NCBI RefSeq assembly: GCF_020520425.1
Contig: NC_079488.1
Location: 23,500,247-23,564,246 of the forward strand
Direction: 5' to 3'
Source of the DNA: Spinacia oleracea
Lineage: Eukaryota > Streptophyta > Magnoliopsida > Caryophyllales > Amaranthaceae
Length of the DNA stretch: 64,000 nt
Within the stretch, counting starts at the first letter, position 1, and the number at the start of each line of letters is the position of its first letter. Of the stretch, positions 9,889-21,570 are shown piece by piece. A model generated the notes under the pieces. That model saw only the letters and a program-made list of their open reading frames with translations. It ran no database searches and was not told where the DNA came from. The position numbers and the translations under genes are program-made.

Positions 9889-11592
9889 ATGGAATCAATC
9901 GAAGAAAGACTAGCCTGACTAGAGGGCAAGTCAGAAAAATGGACCCGACTCGAGGAAATTGTGATTGGCCAAGCCAAAGAAATAGAGAGACTCGAGAATG
10001 CGGTCGACGAGCTCATGCAAGAAAGAGAAGGATTGCATGAGCAGCTTAGTTTTGTTAAAGGGAAAGCTGAAGATGCCCAAGACAAATACGCGACACTGAT
10101 GTGCGCTACAAGGATTGACTCGAGTGGGGGTGGTGCGATGAAGATCAAACCTCCGAATCCTCGAAACTACAGTGGTGCTAGAGATTTGGAGGAAGTTGAT
10201 AACTTCCTCTTCGACATGGAGCAGTATTTCAGAATTTGTCAGCTGAGTGACAATTTAAATGTGGATACCGCGACCATGCATTTGTCGGATGATGCAAAGC
10301 TGTGGTGGCGCACAAAGCACGTCGATATCGAAGCGGGGAAAGTAAAGATAGACACCTGGGAAAAGTTCACGGGTTGAAAGAATGGGCGCAGCGTGAAGTC
10401 TTGAGGGCGAAAGTTGACACCCTCTCGGTCGCCATGACTGCTGCAGAGTGACTAATGGACTACTCCACAGGGAAGGGCCATCTCTCAGAAGATGAACCAA
10501 GGGGGACGCCTACAAGTTTGGAGGGCCCGACTCCAAGCTCACCCAAGAGTTGGAGAAGTGACTCAAGGGTGTCGTCCAGCTCACGGGGGATTCAAGAAAG
10601 GAAACGGGGGAGGAGACTCGTAGAAATCATGGTCATCACCTTCCCTATCCACAAAGGAATCCAAGATCAGCACGCCCTCGGGAAACATTAGTAGACTTAA
10701 TTGTTTGCTATGTCGAGGCCCGCACAAATGGTGGGAGTGCAAGAACAAGGGGGAGATCGACAACCTGCAGAGGAAATTTTCGTCCATGTCCGTGGAGGAA
10801 GCCCCAAAATAGACAGAAGAATAAGCATGCAGTGAGGACGATGAGACCGCCAGAATGAGTGTTGTCTACATGATATATACAATGGGGAAAGAGGACCCAA
10901 AGACAAGAGAGGAATCCACGAACATGATGTATGTGGACCTCATGGTGAATGGGAGGAATGCTCAAGCCATGGTCGACACCGGCGACTCTCACAACTTTGT
11001 GACCGAAACAAAAGCCCAAAGATTGGGGTTGGTACTCAAGAAAGGAGGCGGTAGCATGAAATACGTCAACTCTAAATCCAAGTCGATCCTCGGTGTGGCA
11101 GAACAGCTGGAAACAAAGTTGGGAGACTGGGAAGGAAATGAACTTCACTGCCGTCAACATGGACGACTTCAACCCTGTACTTGGATTGGAGTTCCTCCGT
11201 ACCAGCAAAGAAGCTATAATGCCTCACTTAAATTTTTTGCTTGTAGCAGGTGGACAAACTTGCCTGGTTCGAAGCACAGGTACTCCCACAAAGACAAGAG
11301 AGAAGGGTCGATACCTTTCGGCAATGCGAGTGATGGAGCCACTCAGAAAGGCGACATCTCAGATACCCCCTCGCCAGAAACACAAGAAACAAGATACAAG
11401 CTCAAGACCAAAAGCTTCGAGCAAGAAACCAGAAACAAGGAAGACTTGGATTCACTAGAAGAACCAACTCCAGAAAGAAACACTCATCAAGACTCCCACA
11501 AAAACCCACCAACCAACCAAGACACAACAAGATTCAAGAAGACTCCAACAACCGCCATCAACCAACGGCGCGAAAGAGACTGCAGAGTTTAG
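9889..11592 (+). pseudogene. Degenerate gypsy gag-protease
   Basis: The frame opens MESIEERLA at 9889 and hits TGA at 9916-9918 (probably a changed CGA codon). It then reads a coiled-coil-like stretch and a retrotransposon gag core (FLFDMEQYF at about 10210, WWRTKH near 10300). A second stop is at 10375-10377. Further on come a CCHC-like knuckle, CLLCRGPHKWWEC (about 10704-10740), and an aspartic protease core, MVDTGDSHNFV (about 10970-11000), with VLGLEFL (about 11178) in a shifted frame. After 11230 the frame turns into low-complexity Thr/Lys/Gln-rich sequence. The usual reverse transcriptase and integrase are absent. The frames are broken, so no polyprotein can be made. Confidence 0.75.
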
Positions 11593-11668
11593 AATATGAG
11601 CTTTTTATTTTATCTATTGTAACTCTTGTAAGTCGACGAGGGCGTCGACAGCTTAAGTGGGGTAGGAT

Positions 11669-12164
11669 GTTAGAATTCAACCTTCCTTTACTTGTATTTC
11701 TCTTTTCTAATAGTTTTCTAGGCTTTAGAGAGAATTATTATGTTACTGTAATTTCAGTGTTCACTGGCAAGTTTTAGCTAATTCAAAATAAGCCTCTATG
11801 AGGGGTATGAACCAATACCTCTCATCAGAAGTTGCCTTTGCTTAATCATTTGCATTGTTGTGAGCCTTTATAGATATTGTGTTGTCGCATGTTTTTAAGC
11901 TTTCCAAGACCCAGCAAAGTCTCTCGCGAAACAGATACACTCTCATCGTCGGTCCCGCTTGTGCCTGTTGTGCGCACACAAGCGCCCCGATCGACCCTCG
12001 ACCCCCGCTCTTGCCGCCAATAGGCAAGAATGCCCATTCTAAAGAAAACACCCGCTCGTGCTCTGAGCCTTGAGATTCACTTTCTGCACAAGGCTTGCGC
12101 CCTTGCCGCCCCAAAGGCAAGAGCGCGCCGCACGATCCGTTGTCAAAACACTCGGATCGTGACA
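11669..12164 (+). repeat. 3' LTR of the gypsy derivative
   Basis: 496 bp, the partner of 9329-9828, ending GGATCGTGACA, with the CATTG half of the target duplication just outside. Confidence 0.85.
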
Positions 12165-13065
12165 CATTGCATCTTCATCCCAAATTCCCAATTTCCTACT
12201 CCATCATCTTCTTCACTCCATTTTTCTCACTCCTACCATTTTTGTTCTGCTTCAAAAATAATATCTTCATCAAAATATTGTTCCTTAATGCCAGAAATAT
12301 CTTTGTGCGCGTCATCTAGATAATTGATGAAAGAAGACGTGCAATATAATTGAGAGCAGGAACACGACCCCAATTTTCAATTTAAGATTCAACCACCAAT
12401 TCCAGTGAATTTCTTGTGCACATTAAATGCAGAAACACAAAAGTTAAGGTTCAATTTTTGTTGTAATAGGTATTTGTTCCTCAATTCCTAACCGTGAGGA
12501 GAGATAAGAGGACGAGAGGGGTGAAGCCATAGGAACCACATCAAGGATCAACAACAATATGAACGACACTCATAATAATGACAACAACGACACCGACAAC
12601 TGCAACCCGTTAGTTGTGCATCCGGATGAAAGAGAATGAGATGGGAGAGGGAGACGAAAAGCAGGTGGGCACAAGTGGCGGCGACGGTGGACTCGGGCGA
12701 GGTGAATGAAAATGGTCTAAGGCGGCAGCGGGTCAGTAATGATCTGACAAGGAAGGTTAGAAGGGGATGGGGGCGGTGGATGCGGGGTCAAGAGTGGTTA
12801 GGTGGGTGGTTGTGGTGGTTATGTAGGGTTTAGGATTATCTTCCCCTCCAACCACAACAATAATCATAGCCATCCTCTAGTGTTTGCTGATTCAAAAACC
12901 TTCATAATCTGTGTGCTTCATTGATGAAACAACTAACGGTCTTTAGTGCTATCTAATTTAGATATTGTGGTGCAAATAAATTTATAAGTAGGTATATACT
13001 TTGCAATAAGTTTATAAATATGTGCATTTGGTGAATTATAAACATGACTTAACGGAGGACTAACG
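12165..13065. other. Interior of the Mutator-like shell
   Basis: Between the gypsy element and the old copia element lies the main body of the shell. It holds a run of AACGACA/AATGACA triplet-like words (12555-12605) and a G-rich patch (12630-12830) with a 65-residue plus-strand frame that has no recognisable domain. It could be a captured host fragment (a Pack-MULE), but I cannot identify a source gene. Confidence 0.5.
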
Positions 13066-14535
13066 TGTTAGGTTATAAAAAAAATATAAACAATATATTT
13101 CATGCGGAAAAACCATAAAGCCAGGAATCCAAATTAATTGCCACATAGTCAATTAGCATAAGTAGGATACATACAATGTGATGCGTGCCTTCCCTAGCTG
13201 CTCCCGAACCGAACAAGAACAAGTTTAGGACTCCAAATATCGCCCCTCCGTAGATAGTCCACAACACGTTCGGATCCGCCTTAGATTCAACCAACTAGAA
13301 TATTCTCTAAGGTATTATGTGCACTCGGGAAATTTATTATTATGTTAGGCAAATATTAAATTCTCTCTTGAACTTAATGTATGTGAATACTTATGAATTG
13401 CATTATAAATTGTGATCAAGAACACATATTTATAAGGTGGAAATAACGGAGTTAGAATTCTACTAGGATTCGAATAACTAAATCCATTAGGATTCTAGTT
13501 AAATTATATCATTAGAATTTTACGTTTAATCAAATACCGAAGTATTTCAGATTTAACTAAAATATCCAATTTGAGTAGAATTAGGAAAACACGATTGCTT
13601 GACGACGAAGTAATCCTAACCGGCCAAGATAATCCATGCGTGGCCCTTGAGCCCATGCTGCTATGCAGCCCGCAGCCACCCTCGCGCAGCCCGCGGCACG
13701 CAGGCCCAAGGGCGCTGATGCTTGCTTGCTGGCCAAAGGGCGCTGGCAGCATGCACGCGGCCCACTTGGGCGCTGCTGCTGCTCGGCCTGCCTTGCTCTG
13801 CCTGCTCTACGCGCGCGGGCTTGCTGGGCACTAGGCCTGGCTTTGCGTTGGGCCTTGGCCTTGCAAGCTCGTCCGTCGATCGTTCGTAGTCGCGCTTCCG
13901 ATTCGTTTTCCAATTCCGGAATTCATTTCCGATTCGAACAAATATTTAATATTTCCGATTCCGGAATTTATTTCCGTTTCGAACAAATATTTAATATTTC
14001 CGTTTCCGGAATTTATTTCCGATTCCGACAATATTTCCGATTCCGGTAATATTTTCGTTTCCGGCAATATTTCCGATTCCGGCAATATTTCTTTTTTCGA
14101 TAATATTTTCCAATACGTACCATGTTTCCGTTTTCGGCAACATCTACGATTTGGATAATATTTATATTTCCATCATGATCCATATTTCCGTTTCCGGCAA
14201 TATCATCATTTCCGGAGTATTCATATTTTACTTTTTGACGATTTCAGCTCCCACTGGAATCGTGATCCGTCATTTCCGAATGTTCATAAATAGAGTATTT
14301 AATCACTTAAATACTTGATCCGTTCACGTACTATTTGTGTGACCCTACGGGTTCAGTCAAGAGTAAGCTGTGGATTAATATTATTAATTCCACTTGAACT
14401 GAAGCGGCCTCTAGTTAGGCATTCAGCTCACTTGATCTCACTGAATTATTAATTTGTTTAATCAATTAATACTGAACCGTATTTATTAGACTTAGCACTA
14501 AATTCATACTTGGACCAAGGGAATTATTTCCTCCA
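13066..14535 (-). repeat. 3' LTR of copia element 2 (left in the window)
   Basis: 1,470 bp, related to but clearly diverged from the element 1 LTR. The purine tract sits at its inner edge (14536-14545, GTCTCCCACT on the plus strand). It contains the same series of TTCCGATTCCGGAAT-like short repeats (13900-14220) as all LTRs of the family. Confidence 0.88.
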
Positions 14536-15364
14536 GTCTCCCACTTGTCCCTAGGGACAAGTGTGCATTGCCTAATTCCTTTGTCGCTTGATGCTTGCTC
14601 ATGAACATAAGGTAAGAGTAGTCATCCTTATTATGTCCAGAGGTATTTCTCGGTTTCAGAGTTCAACTGATCAAATAAACAGATAATCATAGCCTGTGAT
14701 TCATCTAAGCACGGCCATGCATTTTTTCAGTTTCTAGCTCTCCGAGTGGCCTTGTACAACTTTCAACATCTCATCCCGATTTATGGGAGGACAATCCCTA
14801 TCTTGTGATCTTGAAGTTAGACTTCGTTTGATAGGTGATTACCTGAGCATTGCCATTATAGTCTCCTTTTACGGTGCGACGCTTGACAACGTCTAAGTAA
14901 CCAGTTCTCAAACAAGTAATCTCAAATCACTCAGGTATTGAGGATTCGTGTCTAATAATGTAATGAAATTTACTTATGACAGATTTCCATCTCTTACAGT
15001 AAAGTTTCGTAGGTTTGTCCGATACTAATCTTCTCAAGTAAGTATCTATGCAAATGATTGCGACATTGTCATGTCCACATAGTTCAAGAACCAGAACTAC
15101 TAGTCATCTTGCATTCTAGTCGTCTAGCATTTTCTATGCGTCCACCTTTATAGAAAACTTCCGACCATGGACCATTTTCAACTTTTGACATTCAAGTTCA
15201 CTTGATAGACATTTCTTAGTCACAGGACTGGTTCTGACAGTCTATCTTGAATATATCGTCAAATTGAAAGGACTCATCATTTAATAAACCACAAAATTAA
15301 ATGGAAAAATGAATACTATTCATTTATATGAATGGTTAACCAAAACATTTTAAAAAGTATTAAA
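14536..15364 (-). other. 3' noncoding part of copia element 2, left of the nested element
   Basis: This aligns with 16741-17600 of element 1 (purine tract, then about 0.8 kb with no frame). It stops abruptly at the TTAAA target site (15360-15364) and resumes at 25885, where the polyprotein stop follows within 40 bases. Confidence 0.85.
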
Positions 15365-16740
15365 TGTTAGGTTATGATACATATGACAATTCATAAATCA
15401 TGCGGAAAAACCATAAAGCCAGGAAAGCATATTATTTACACATAATCATTTAGCATAGTTTAGATGCATACTATTTGCTGCGTGCCTTCCCTTGCTGCGC
15501 CCGAACCGAACAAGAACAAGTCTTTAGGACTCCAAGTGTCGTCCCTCCGTAGATAGTCCACAGCACGTCCGGATCCGCCTTAAGCTTGACCAACTAGGAT
15601 CGCCCTTAAGGTACTTAGAATTTTCGGCACTTATAGGCTATTGTATGACTGAATTTTTGCTCTCAAAAATCACTTTGAATACTTGAATACACTCTTTAAA
15701 TATGTGACCCTAGGCACCTATTTATAGAGTTATGGAAAAGGATTTGGAATCCGATTAGGATACTAATTTATTTAATTATAATCCTACTAGGACTCTAATT
15801 AAATAAACTAAATCTTTTAGGATTAGATTTAATCATATGACAAATCCCGGTAGCCTTAGGATTCGAGTAACATACTTCGAGTGATACGCTAGCACCGCAC
15901 GTAGGCCTTGCGGCCCACGCACAGCGCCAGCCCACTCGTCGCAGCCTCGCGCGCGCGCCAAGGCCATTGCTGGGCCTGGCCTTGCGCTGGACCGGGCGTG
16001 GCTTTGCAGCGTGCTTTTGGGCGCTTGGGCTTGCTGAGCGTAGGCCTGGCTTCGTGCTGGGCCTTCGTCTAGCAAGTCTCGTCCGATGCTAATTCGTACG
16101 ACGCGCTTCTGATTAAATTCCCGATTCCGGAATTTATTTCCGATACGAACAATATTTAATATTTCCGATTCCGGAATTAATTTCCGTTTCGAACAAATAT
16201 TTAATATTTCCGTTTCCGGAATTATTTTCCGATTCTGATAATATTTCCGATTCTGAAAATATTTCCATTTCCGGCAATATTTCCGATTCCGGCAATATTT
16301 CCATTTCAGATAATATTTTCCGATACGTACCATGTTTCCGTTTCCAGCAACATCTACGACTTGGATAATATTTATATTTCCGATACGATCCATATTTTCG
16401 TTTCCGGCAATATCATCGTTTCCGGAGTATTCATTTCTTGCCTGTGACGATCTCAGCTCCCACTGAAACCAAGATCCGTCGATTCCGAATATCCATAGAT
16501 GGAGTATTTAATGCCATTAAATACTTGATCCGTTTACGTACTATTTGTGTGACCCTACGGGTTCAGTCAAGAGTAAGCTGTGGATTAATATCATTAATTC
16601 CACTTGAACTGAAGCGGCCTCTAGCTAGGCATTCAGCTCACTTGATCTCACTGAATTATTAACTTGTTAATTAATACTGAACCGCATTTATTAGACTTAA
16701 CATTGAATGCATACTTGGACCAAGGGCATTATTTCCTTCA
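15365..16740 (-). repeat. 3' LTR of copia element 1
   Basis: 1,376 bp. On the minus strand it runs from TGAAGGAAATAATG to CATAACCTAACA. The purine tract GTGGGAGAC lies immediately upstream of it on that strand (16741-16750). Confidence 0.93.
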
Positions 16741-17605
16741 GTCTCCCACTTGTCCTTAGGGACAAGTGTGCATTTCCTAATTCCTTTGTCGCTCGATGCT
16801 TGCTCTTGAACATAAGGTAAGAGTTGTCATCCTTATTATGTCCAGAGGTGTTCCTCGGTTTCAGAGTTCAACTGATCAAATAGACAGATAATCATAGCCT
16901 ATGATTCATCCGAGCACGACCATGCATTTCACAGTTTCTAGCTCTCCGAGTGGCCTTGTACAACTTTTAAGCATCTCATCCCGATTTATGGGAGGACAAT
17001 CCCAATCTTGCGATCTTGAGATTAGACTTCGTTTGATAGGTGATTACCTGAGCGTTGCCTTTATAGCCTCCTTTTACGGTGCGACGGTTGGTCAACGTCA
17101 AAGCAACCAGTTCTCAAACAAGTAATCTCAAATCACTCAGGTATTGAGGATTTAGTGTCTAATAATTTTAATGAAATTTACTTATGACAGATTTTCATCT
17201 CTTACAATAAAGTTTCATAGGTCTTGTCCGATACTAGTCTTCCCAAAGTAAGTATCTATGCAAATGATTATGACATTGCCATGTCCACATAGTTCAAGAA
17301 ACAGAACTACTAGTCATCTTGCATTCTAATCGTCTAACGTTTTCTAAGCGTCCAATTTTATAGAAAACTCCGACTAGGGACCATTTTCAACCTTTGATAT
17401 TCAAGTTCACTTGATAGACATTTCTTAGTCACAGGACTGGTCCTGACAGTCTATCTTGAATATATCGTCAAATTGAAGGGACTCATCATTTAATAAACCA
17501 CAAATTAAATGGAAAAATGAATTCTTTTCATTTATTGTGAATGATTAATCAATAATGTTTTACAAAGATTTAAACTCTAAAACTTTAAAACATTAAACAT
17601 GGATA
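16741..17605 (-). other. 3' noncoding region and purine tract of copia element 1
   Basis: About 0.86 kb between the polyprotein stop and the 3' LTR, with the purine tract at 16741-16750. The 74-residue plus-strand frame here is not conserved in element 2 and is not a gene. Confidence 0.75.
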
Positions 17606-19162
17606 TCAAAGCCATTCTCCAATATGCTTGATTCCCATAGCTGCAGTGTGCGAGTTGTGCTTCGCCTGCGGCAGAGGTTTAGTTAATGGATCTGATATGT
17701 TGTCATCAGTTCCAATCTTGTTTATCTCGACTTCTTTTCTTTCAACGAACTCTCGTAGAAGGTGAAATCTACGAAGTACATGCTTGACTCTCTGATGGTG
17801 TATAGGCTCCTTTGCCTGTGCAATAGCTCCGTTATTATCACAATACAGGGCTATTGGTCCTTTAATGGAGGGGACTACACCAAGTTCACTTATGAACTTC
17901 CTTAGCCATATAGCTTCCTTTGCTGCTTCATGTGCAGCAATGTACTCCGCTTCAGTTGTAGAATCCGCAATGGTGCTTTGCTTAGCACTTTTCCAGCTTA
18001 CTGCACCCCCGTTGAGGCAGAAGACAAACCCAGACTGTGATCTGAAATCATCTTTGTCGGTTTGGAAACTTGCGTCCGTATAGCCTTTAACAATTAATTC
18101 ATCATCTCCACCATAGACCAGGAAGTCATCTTTGTGCCTTTTCAGGTACTTCAGAATATTCTTGGCAGCAGTCCAATGCGCCTCTCCAGGGTCTGACTGG
18201 TATCTGCTCGTAGCACTGAGTGCGTACGCAACATCCGGGCGTGTACATATCATAGCATACATTATTGAACCAATCAATAATGCATATGGAATCCCATTCA
18301 TTCGTCTACGCTCATCAAGTGTTTTTGGGCACTGAGTCTTGCTTAGAGTTATTCCATGAGACATGGGTAGGTAGCCTCGCTTGGAGTCCGCCATCTTGAA
18401 CCTATCAAGCACCTTATTGATATAAGTGCTTTGACTAAGTCCAATCATCTTTTTAGATCTATCTCTGTAAATCTTGATGCCCAATATGTACTGTGCTTCT
18501 CCTAGATCTTTCATCGAAAAACATTTCCCAAGCCAAATCTTGACAGAGTTCAACATAGGAATGTCATTTCCGATAAGTAATATGTCGTCGACATATAATA
18601 CTAGGAAAGAAATTTTGCTCCCACTGACCTTCTTGTATACACAAGATTCGTCTGCGTTCTTGATGAAACCAAAGTCACTTACTGCTTCATCAAAACGTAT
18701 ATTCCAGCTCCTGGATGCCTGCTTCAATCCGTAGATTGACTTCTTTAGCTTGCATACCTTTTTAGCATTCTTTGGATCCTCAAAACCTTCAGGCTGTGTC
18801 ATAAACACAGTTTCTGTTAAAACGCCGTTTAAGAAAGCAGTTTTGACATCCATCTGCCATATTTCGTAATCGTAATATGCAGCGATTGCTAACATTAACC
18901 GAATAGACTTTAGCATTGCAACTGGTGAAAAGGTTTCATCGTAATCCACATCGTGGACTTGCCTGTAACCTTTTGCAACCAATCTAGCTTTGAAAACTTC
19001 AAGTTTCCCATCCTTGTCCTTTTTCAGTTTGAAAACCCATTTGCTTCCAATGGCTTGGTAGCCATCTGGCAAATCGACCAAATCCCATACTTGGTTTTCA
19101 GACATGGATTCTAATTCAGATCGCATGGCTTCTTGCCATTGCTTGGAGCTAGGGCTCGTCAT
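17606..19162 (-). CDS. Copia element 1 reverse transcriptase and RNase H part of the polyprotein
   Basis: This minus-strand frame gives about 518 residues and is the downstream half of the polyprotein. Visible in order: the reverse transcriptase opening (SKWVFKLKKDKDGK, about residues 43-56), MDVKTAFLNG (about 103-112), the catalytic YVDDILL (about 190-196), SIYGLKQASRSW, then RNase H with DSTTEAEYIA (about 401-410) and LYCDNNGA (about 440). It stops TGA at 17606-17608. The first Met of the frame is inside the chain, so it is not a true start. The frame is out of register with the gag-integrase half, so the enzyme would be made only by ribosomal frameshifting or not at all. Length and motifs are otherwise complete. 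Confidence 0.9.
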   Translation of the reverse strand: MTSPSSKQWQEAMRSELESMSENQVWDLVDLPDGYQAIGSKWVFKLKKDKDGKLEVFKARLVAKGYRQVHDVDYDETFSPVAMLKSIRLMLAIAAYYDYEIWQMDVKTAFLNGVLTETVFMTQPEGFEDPKNAKKVCKLKKSIYGLKQASRSWNIRFDEAVSDFGFIKNADESCVYKKVSGSKISFLVLYVDDILLIGNDIPMLNSVKIWLGKCFSMKDLGEAQYILGIKIYRDRSKKMIGLSQSTYINKVLDRFKMADSKRGYLPMSHGITLSKTQCPKTLDERRRMNGIPYALLIGSIMYAMICTRPDVAYALSATSRYQSDPGEAHWTAAKNILKYLKRHKDDFLVYGGDDELIVKGYTDASFQTDKDDFRSQSGFVFCLNGGAVSWKSAKQSTIADSTTEAEYIAAHEAAKEAIWLRKFISELGVVPSIKGPIALYCDNNGAIAQAKEPIHHQRVKHVLRRFHLLREFVERKEVEINKIGTDDNISDPLTKPLPQAKHNSHTAAMGIKHIGEWL

Positions 19163-21570
19163 ATCTTGTTTGTAAGTCGCAGGTTCATCACTTTCAAGTA
19201 ATAGAACGTCAAGCTCTCGTTCGTCAAAATACCTAAGTACCTTTCCGGTTGAGATCTATATCTTTGCGATCTACGCGGGGTAACATTTCTAGATTGACCA
19301 TGATTCTCACCAGATTCTTCTAAAGATCTCTGAGTTTCATCATGAATGTCATCTTGAGCATTCTCTAGAGTTTGTTGTTCGACTCGAATTTCTTCGAGGT
19401 CTACTTTTCTCCCACTTGTCATTTTGGAAATGTGATCTTTCTCCAAAAAGTCACCATCTCGAGCAACAAACACCTTGTTCTCAGATGTATCGTAGAAGTA
19501 ATACCCCTTTGTTTCCTTTGGATAGCCCACAAGGATACATTTGTCAGATTTTGGATGAAGTTTGTCTGAAATTAATCGTTTGACGTATACTTCACATCCC
19601 CAAATCTTCAGAAAAGACACATTTGGAGGCTTTCCAAACCATAATTCATATGGAGTCTTTTCGACAGCTTTAGACGGAGCTCTATTTATAGTGAGTGCAG
19701 CTGTATTTAGTGCATGTCCCCAAAATTCTAATGGAAGTTTGGCCTGACCCATCATTGACCTGACCATGTCTAGCAAGGTTCTGTTCCTCCGTTCCGACAC
19801 ACCGTTCCATTGTGGTGTTCCAGGAGGAGTCAATTCTGATAGAATTCCACATTCTTTCAGATGGTCATCAAATTCATAGCTCAGATATTCACCGCCTCTA
19901 TCAGACCGCAGTGCCTTAATCTTCTTGCCTAATTGATTCTCTACTTCACTCTGAAATTCCTTGAATTTGTCAAAGGATTCAGACTTATGCTTCATTAGGT
20001 AGACATAACCATATCTACTGAAGTCATCAGTGAAAGTGATAAAGTAGCTGAAACCACCTCTAGCATTTGTACTCATTGGTCCACATACGTCTCTATGGAT
20101 TAAACCCAATAGTTCATTTGCTCTTTCTCCAACTTTAGAGAAAGGTTGCTTTGTCATTTTGCCAAGTAAACATGATTCGCATTTACCATAATCCTCTAAG
20201 TCAAATGGTTCTAGAATTCCTTCCTTTTGAAGTCTTTCTAAGCGTTTCAAGTTTATATGGCCTAATCGACAATGCCACAGATAGGTGAGATCTGAATCAT
20301 CCTTTTTGGCCTTTTTGGTATTTATGTTATATACTTGTTTGTCGTGATCTAATAAATAAAGTCTATTGACTAATCTAGCAGATCCATAAAACATCTCTTT
20401 AAAATAAAACGAACAACTATTGTCTTTTATTAAAAAGGAAAATCCCTTAGCATCTAAGCAAGAAACTGAAATGATGTTTTTAGTAAGACTTGGAACATGG
20501 AAACATTCTTCCAGTTCCAAAACTAGCCCGGAGGGCAACGACAAATAATAAGTTCCTATAGCTAATGCAGCAATCCGTGCTCCATTTCCCACTCGTAGGT
20601 CGACTTCTCCCTTGCTTAACTTTCTACTTCTTCTTAGTCCCTGTGGATTGGAACATAAGTGTGAGCCACAACCTGTATCTAATACCCAAGAAGTTGAATT
20701 AGCAAATTTACAGTCTATAACGAAAATACCTGAAGATGGAACGACCGTTCCGTTCTTCTGATCTTCCTTTAGCTTCAAGCAATCTCTCTTCCAATGCCCC
20801 TTCTTCTTGCAGTAGAAGCATTCGGATTCAGAAGTGGGTTGACTGACCTTCCTCTTTACAGATTTGGCGCCAGTTTGCTTAGTTGGGCTGGCCTTGTTGC
20901 CACCTTTCTTAGCATTCCTCTTCTTTCCAGATTTCTTGAACTTGCCCCCACGCACCATAAGCACATCCTGCTTATCACTTTTGAGCGTCTTTTCAGCGGT
21001 CTTCAGCATACCGTGAAGCTCAGTGAGCGTTTTGTCCACACTATTCATACTGTAGTTCAGTTTGACCTGATCATACCCGCTATGAAGAGAATGGAGGATG
21101 GTGTCTATAGCCATTTCCTGAGAAAATTGCTGATCCAGCCGACTCATATTCTCAATGAGTCCAATCATTTTGAGAACATGTGGACTTACGGGCTCGCCTT
21201 TCTTAAGCTTGGTCTCAAGAATTTGCCTATGAGTCTCGAATCTTTCGACTCGAGCCAAATCTTGGAACATGTTCTTCAACTCACTGATGATTGTGAAAGC
21301 ATCTGAGTTGATGAACGTTTTCTGCAGATCTGCACTCATGGTGGTGAGCATTAGACATTTCACATCCTTGTTGGCATCAATCCAACGATTGAGGGCTGCC
21401 TGAGTGACCCCGTCGCCTGTGGCTTCGGGCATCGCCTCTTCTAGGACATACTCCTTTCCTTCCTGCATAAGAACTATTTGCAAGTTCCTTTGCCAGTCAA
21501 GGAAGTTTTTCCCGTTCAACTTCTCCTTTTCGAGAATTGATCGAATGTTGAATGAATTGTTGTTTGCCAT
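19159..21570 (-). CDS. Copia element 1 gag-protease-integrase part of the polyprotein
   Basis: The start is MANNNSFNIRSILEKEKLNG at 21570, chosen because it matches the start in element 2 (29914). The upstream extension of the frame is leader sequence. About 803 residues: gag core (UBN2-like, about 20-215), zinc knuckle CFYCKKKGHWKRDC (about 247-260), aspartic protease VLDTGCGSH (about 293-301), integrase HHCC zinc region (HCRLGHINLKRL, about 430; CESCLLGKM, about 462), and the integrase catalytic core with TFTDDFSRYG, LRSDRGGEY and a PQWNGVSERRNR segment. The last 20 or so residues are off-frame after a one-base loss near 19185 relative to element 2. Stop at 19159-19161. Confidence 0.9.
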   Translation of the reverse strand: MANNNSFNIRSILEKEKLNGKNFLDWQRNLQIVLMQEGKEYVLEEAMPEATGDGVTQAALNRWIDANKDVKCLMLTTMSADLQKTFINSDAFTIISELKNMFQDLARVERFETHRQILETKLKKGEPVSPHVLKMIGLIENMSRLDQQFSQEMAIDTILHSLHSGYDQVKLNYSMNSVDKTLTELHGMLKTAEKTLKSDKQDVLMVRGGKFKKSGKKRNAKKGGNKASPTKQTGAKSVKRKVSQPTSESECFYCKKKGHWKRDCLKLKEDQKNGTVVPSSGIFVIDCKFANSTSWVLDTGCGSHLCSNPQGLRRSRKLSKGEVDLRVGNGARIAALAIGTYYLSLPSGLVLELEECFHVPSLTKNIISVSCLDAKGFSFLIKDNSCSFYFKEMFYGSARLVNRLYLLDHDKQVYNINTKKAKKDDSDLTYLWHCRLGHINLKRLERLQKEGILEPFDLEDYGKCESCLLGKMTKQPFSKVGERANELLGLIHRDVCGPMSTNARGGFSYFITFTDDFSRYGYVYLMKHKSESFDKFKEFQSEVENQLGKKIKALRSDRGGEYLSYEFDDHLKECGILSELTPPGTPQWNGVSERRNRTLLDMVRSMMGQAKLPLEFWGHALNTAALTINRAPSKAVEKTPYELWFGKPPNVSFLKIWGCEVYVKRLISDKLHPKSDKCILVGYPKETKGYYFYDTSENKVFVARDGDFLEKDHISKMTSGRKVDLEEIRVEQQTLENAQDDIHDETQRSLEESGENHGQSRNVTPRRSQRYRSQPERYLGILTNESLTFYYLKVMNLRLTNKI

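Larger units (their letters stand above)
9329..12164 (+). mobile_element. Ty3/gypsy derivative with gag and protease only
   Basis: Two LTRs (9329-9828, 500 bp; 11669-12164, 496 bp) start TGTTAGAAT and end GTGACA. Directly after the left LTR is TGGTATCAGAGCC (9831-9843), the complement of the initiator-methionine tRNA 3' end and a standard primer-binding site. A purine tract, AAGTGGGGTAGGA, precedes the right LTR. Flanks are CACTG (9324-9328) and CATTG (12165-12169), a 5-bp duplication with one change. The internal part is only 1.84 kb and has gag, a zinc knuckle and a protease active site, but no reverse transcriptase, RNase H or integrase. Confidence 0.85.

Noticed and set aside
12636-12833. 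65-residue plus-strand frame in the Mutator-like shell
   Set aside because: Gly/Trp/Arg-rich translation of a G-rich patch with no similarity that I can name. Too short to support as a gene.
13100-14085. Several 60-130 residue frames in LTRs of the copia family
   Set aside because: They recur in each LTR copy with shifting frames and are explained by the short CCGGAA-type repeats and the GC block.
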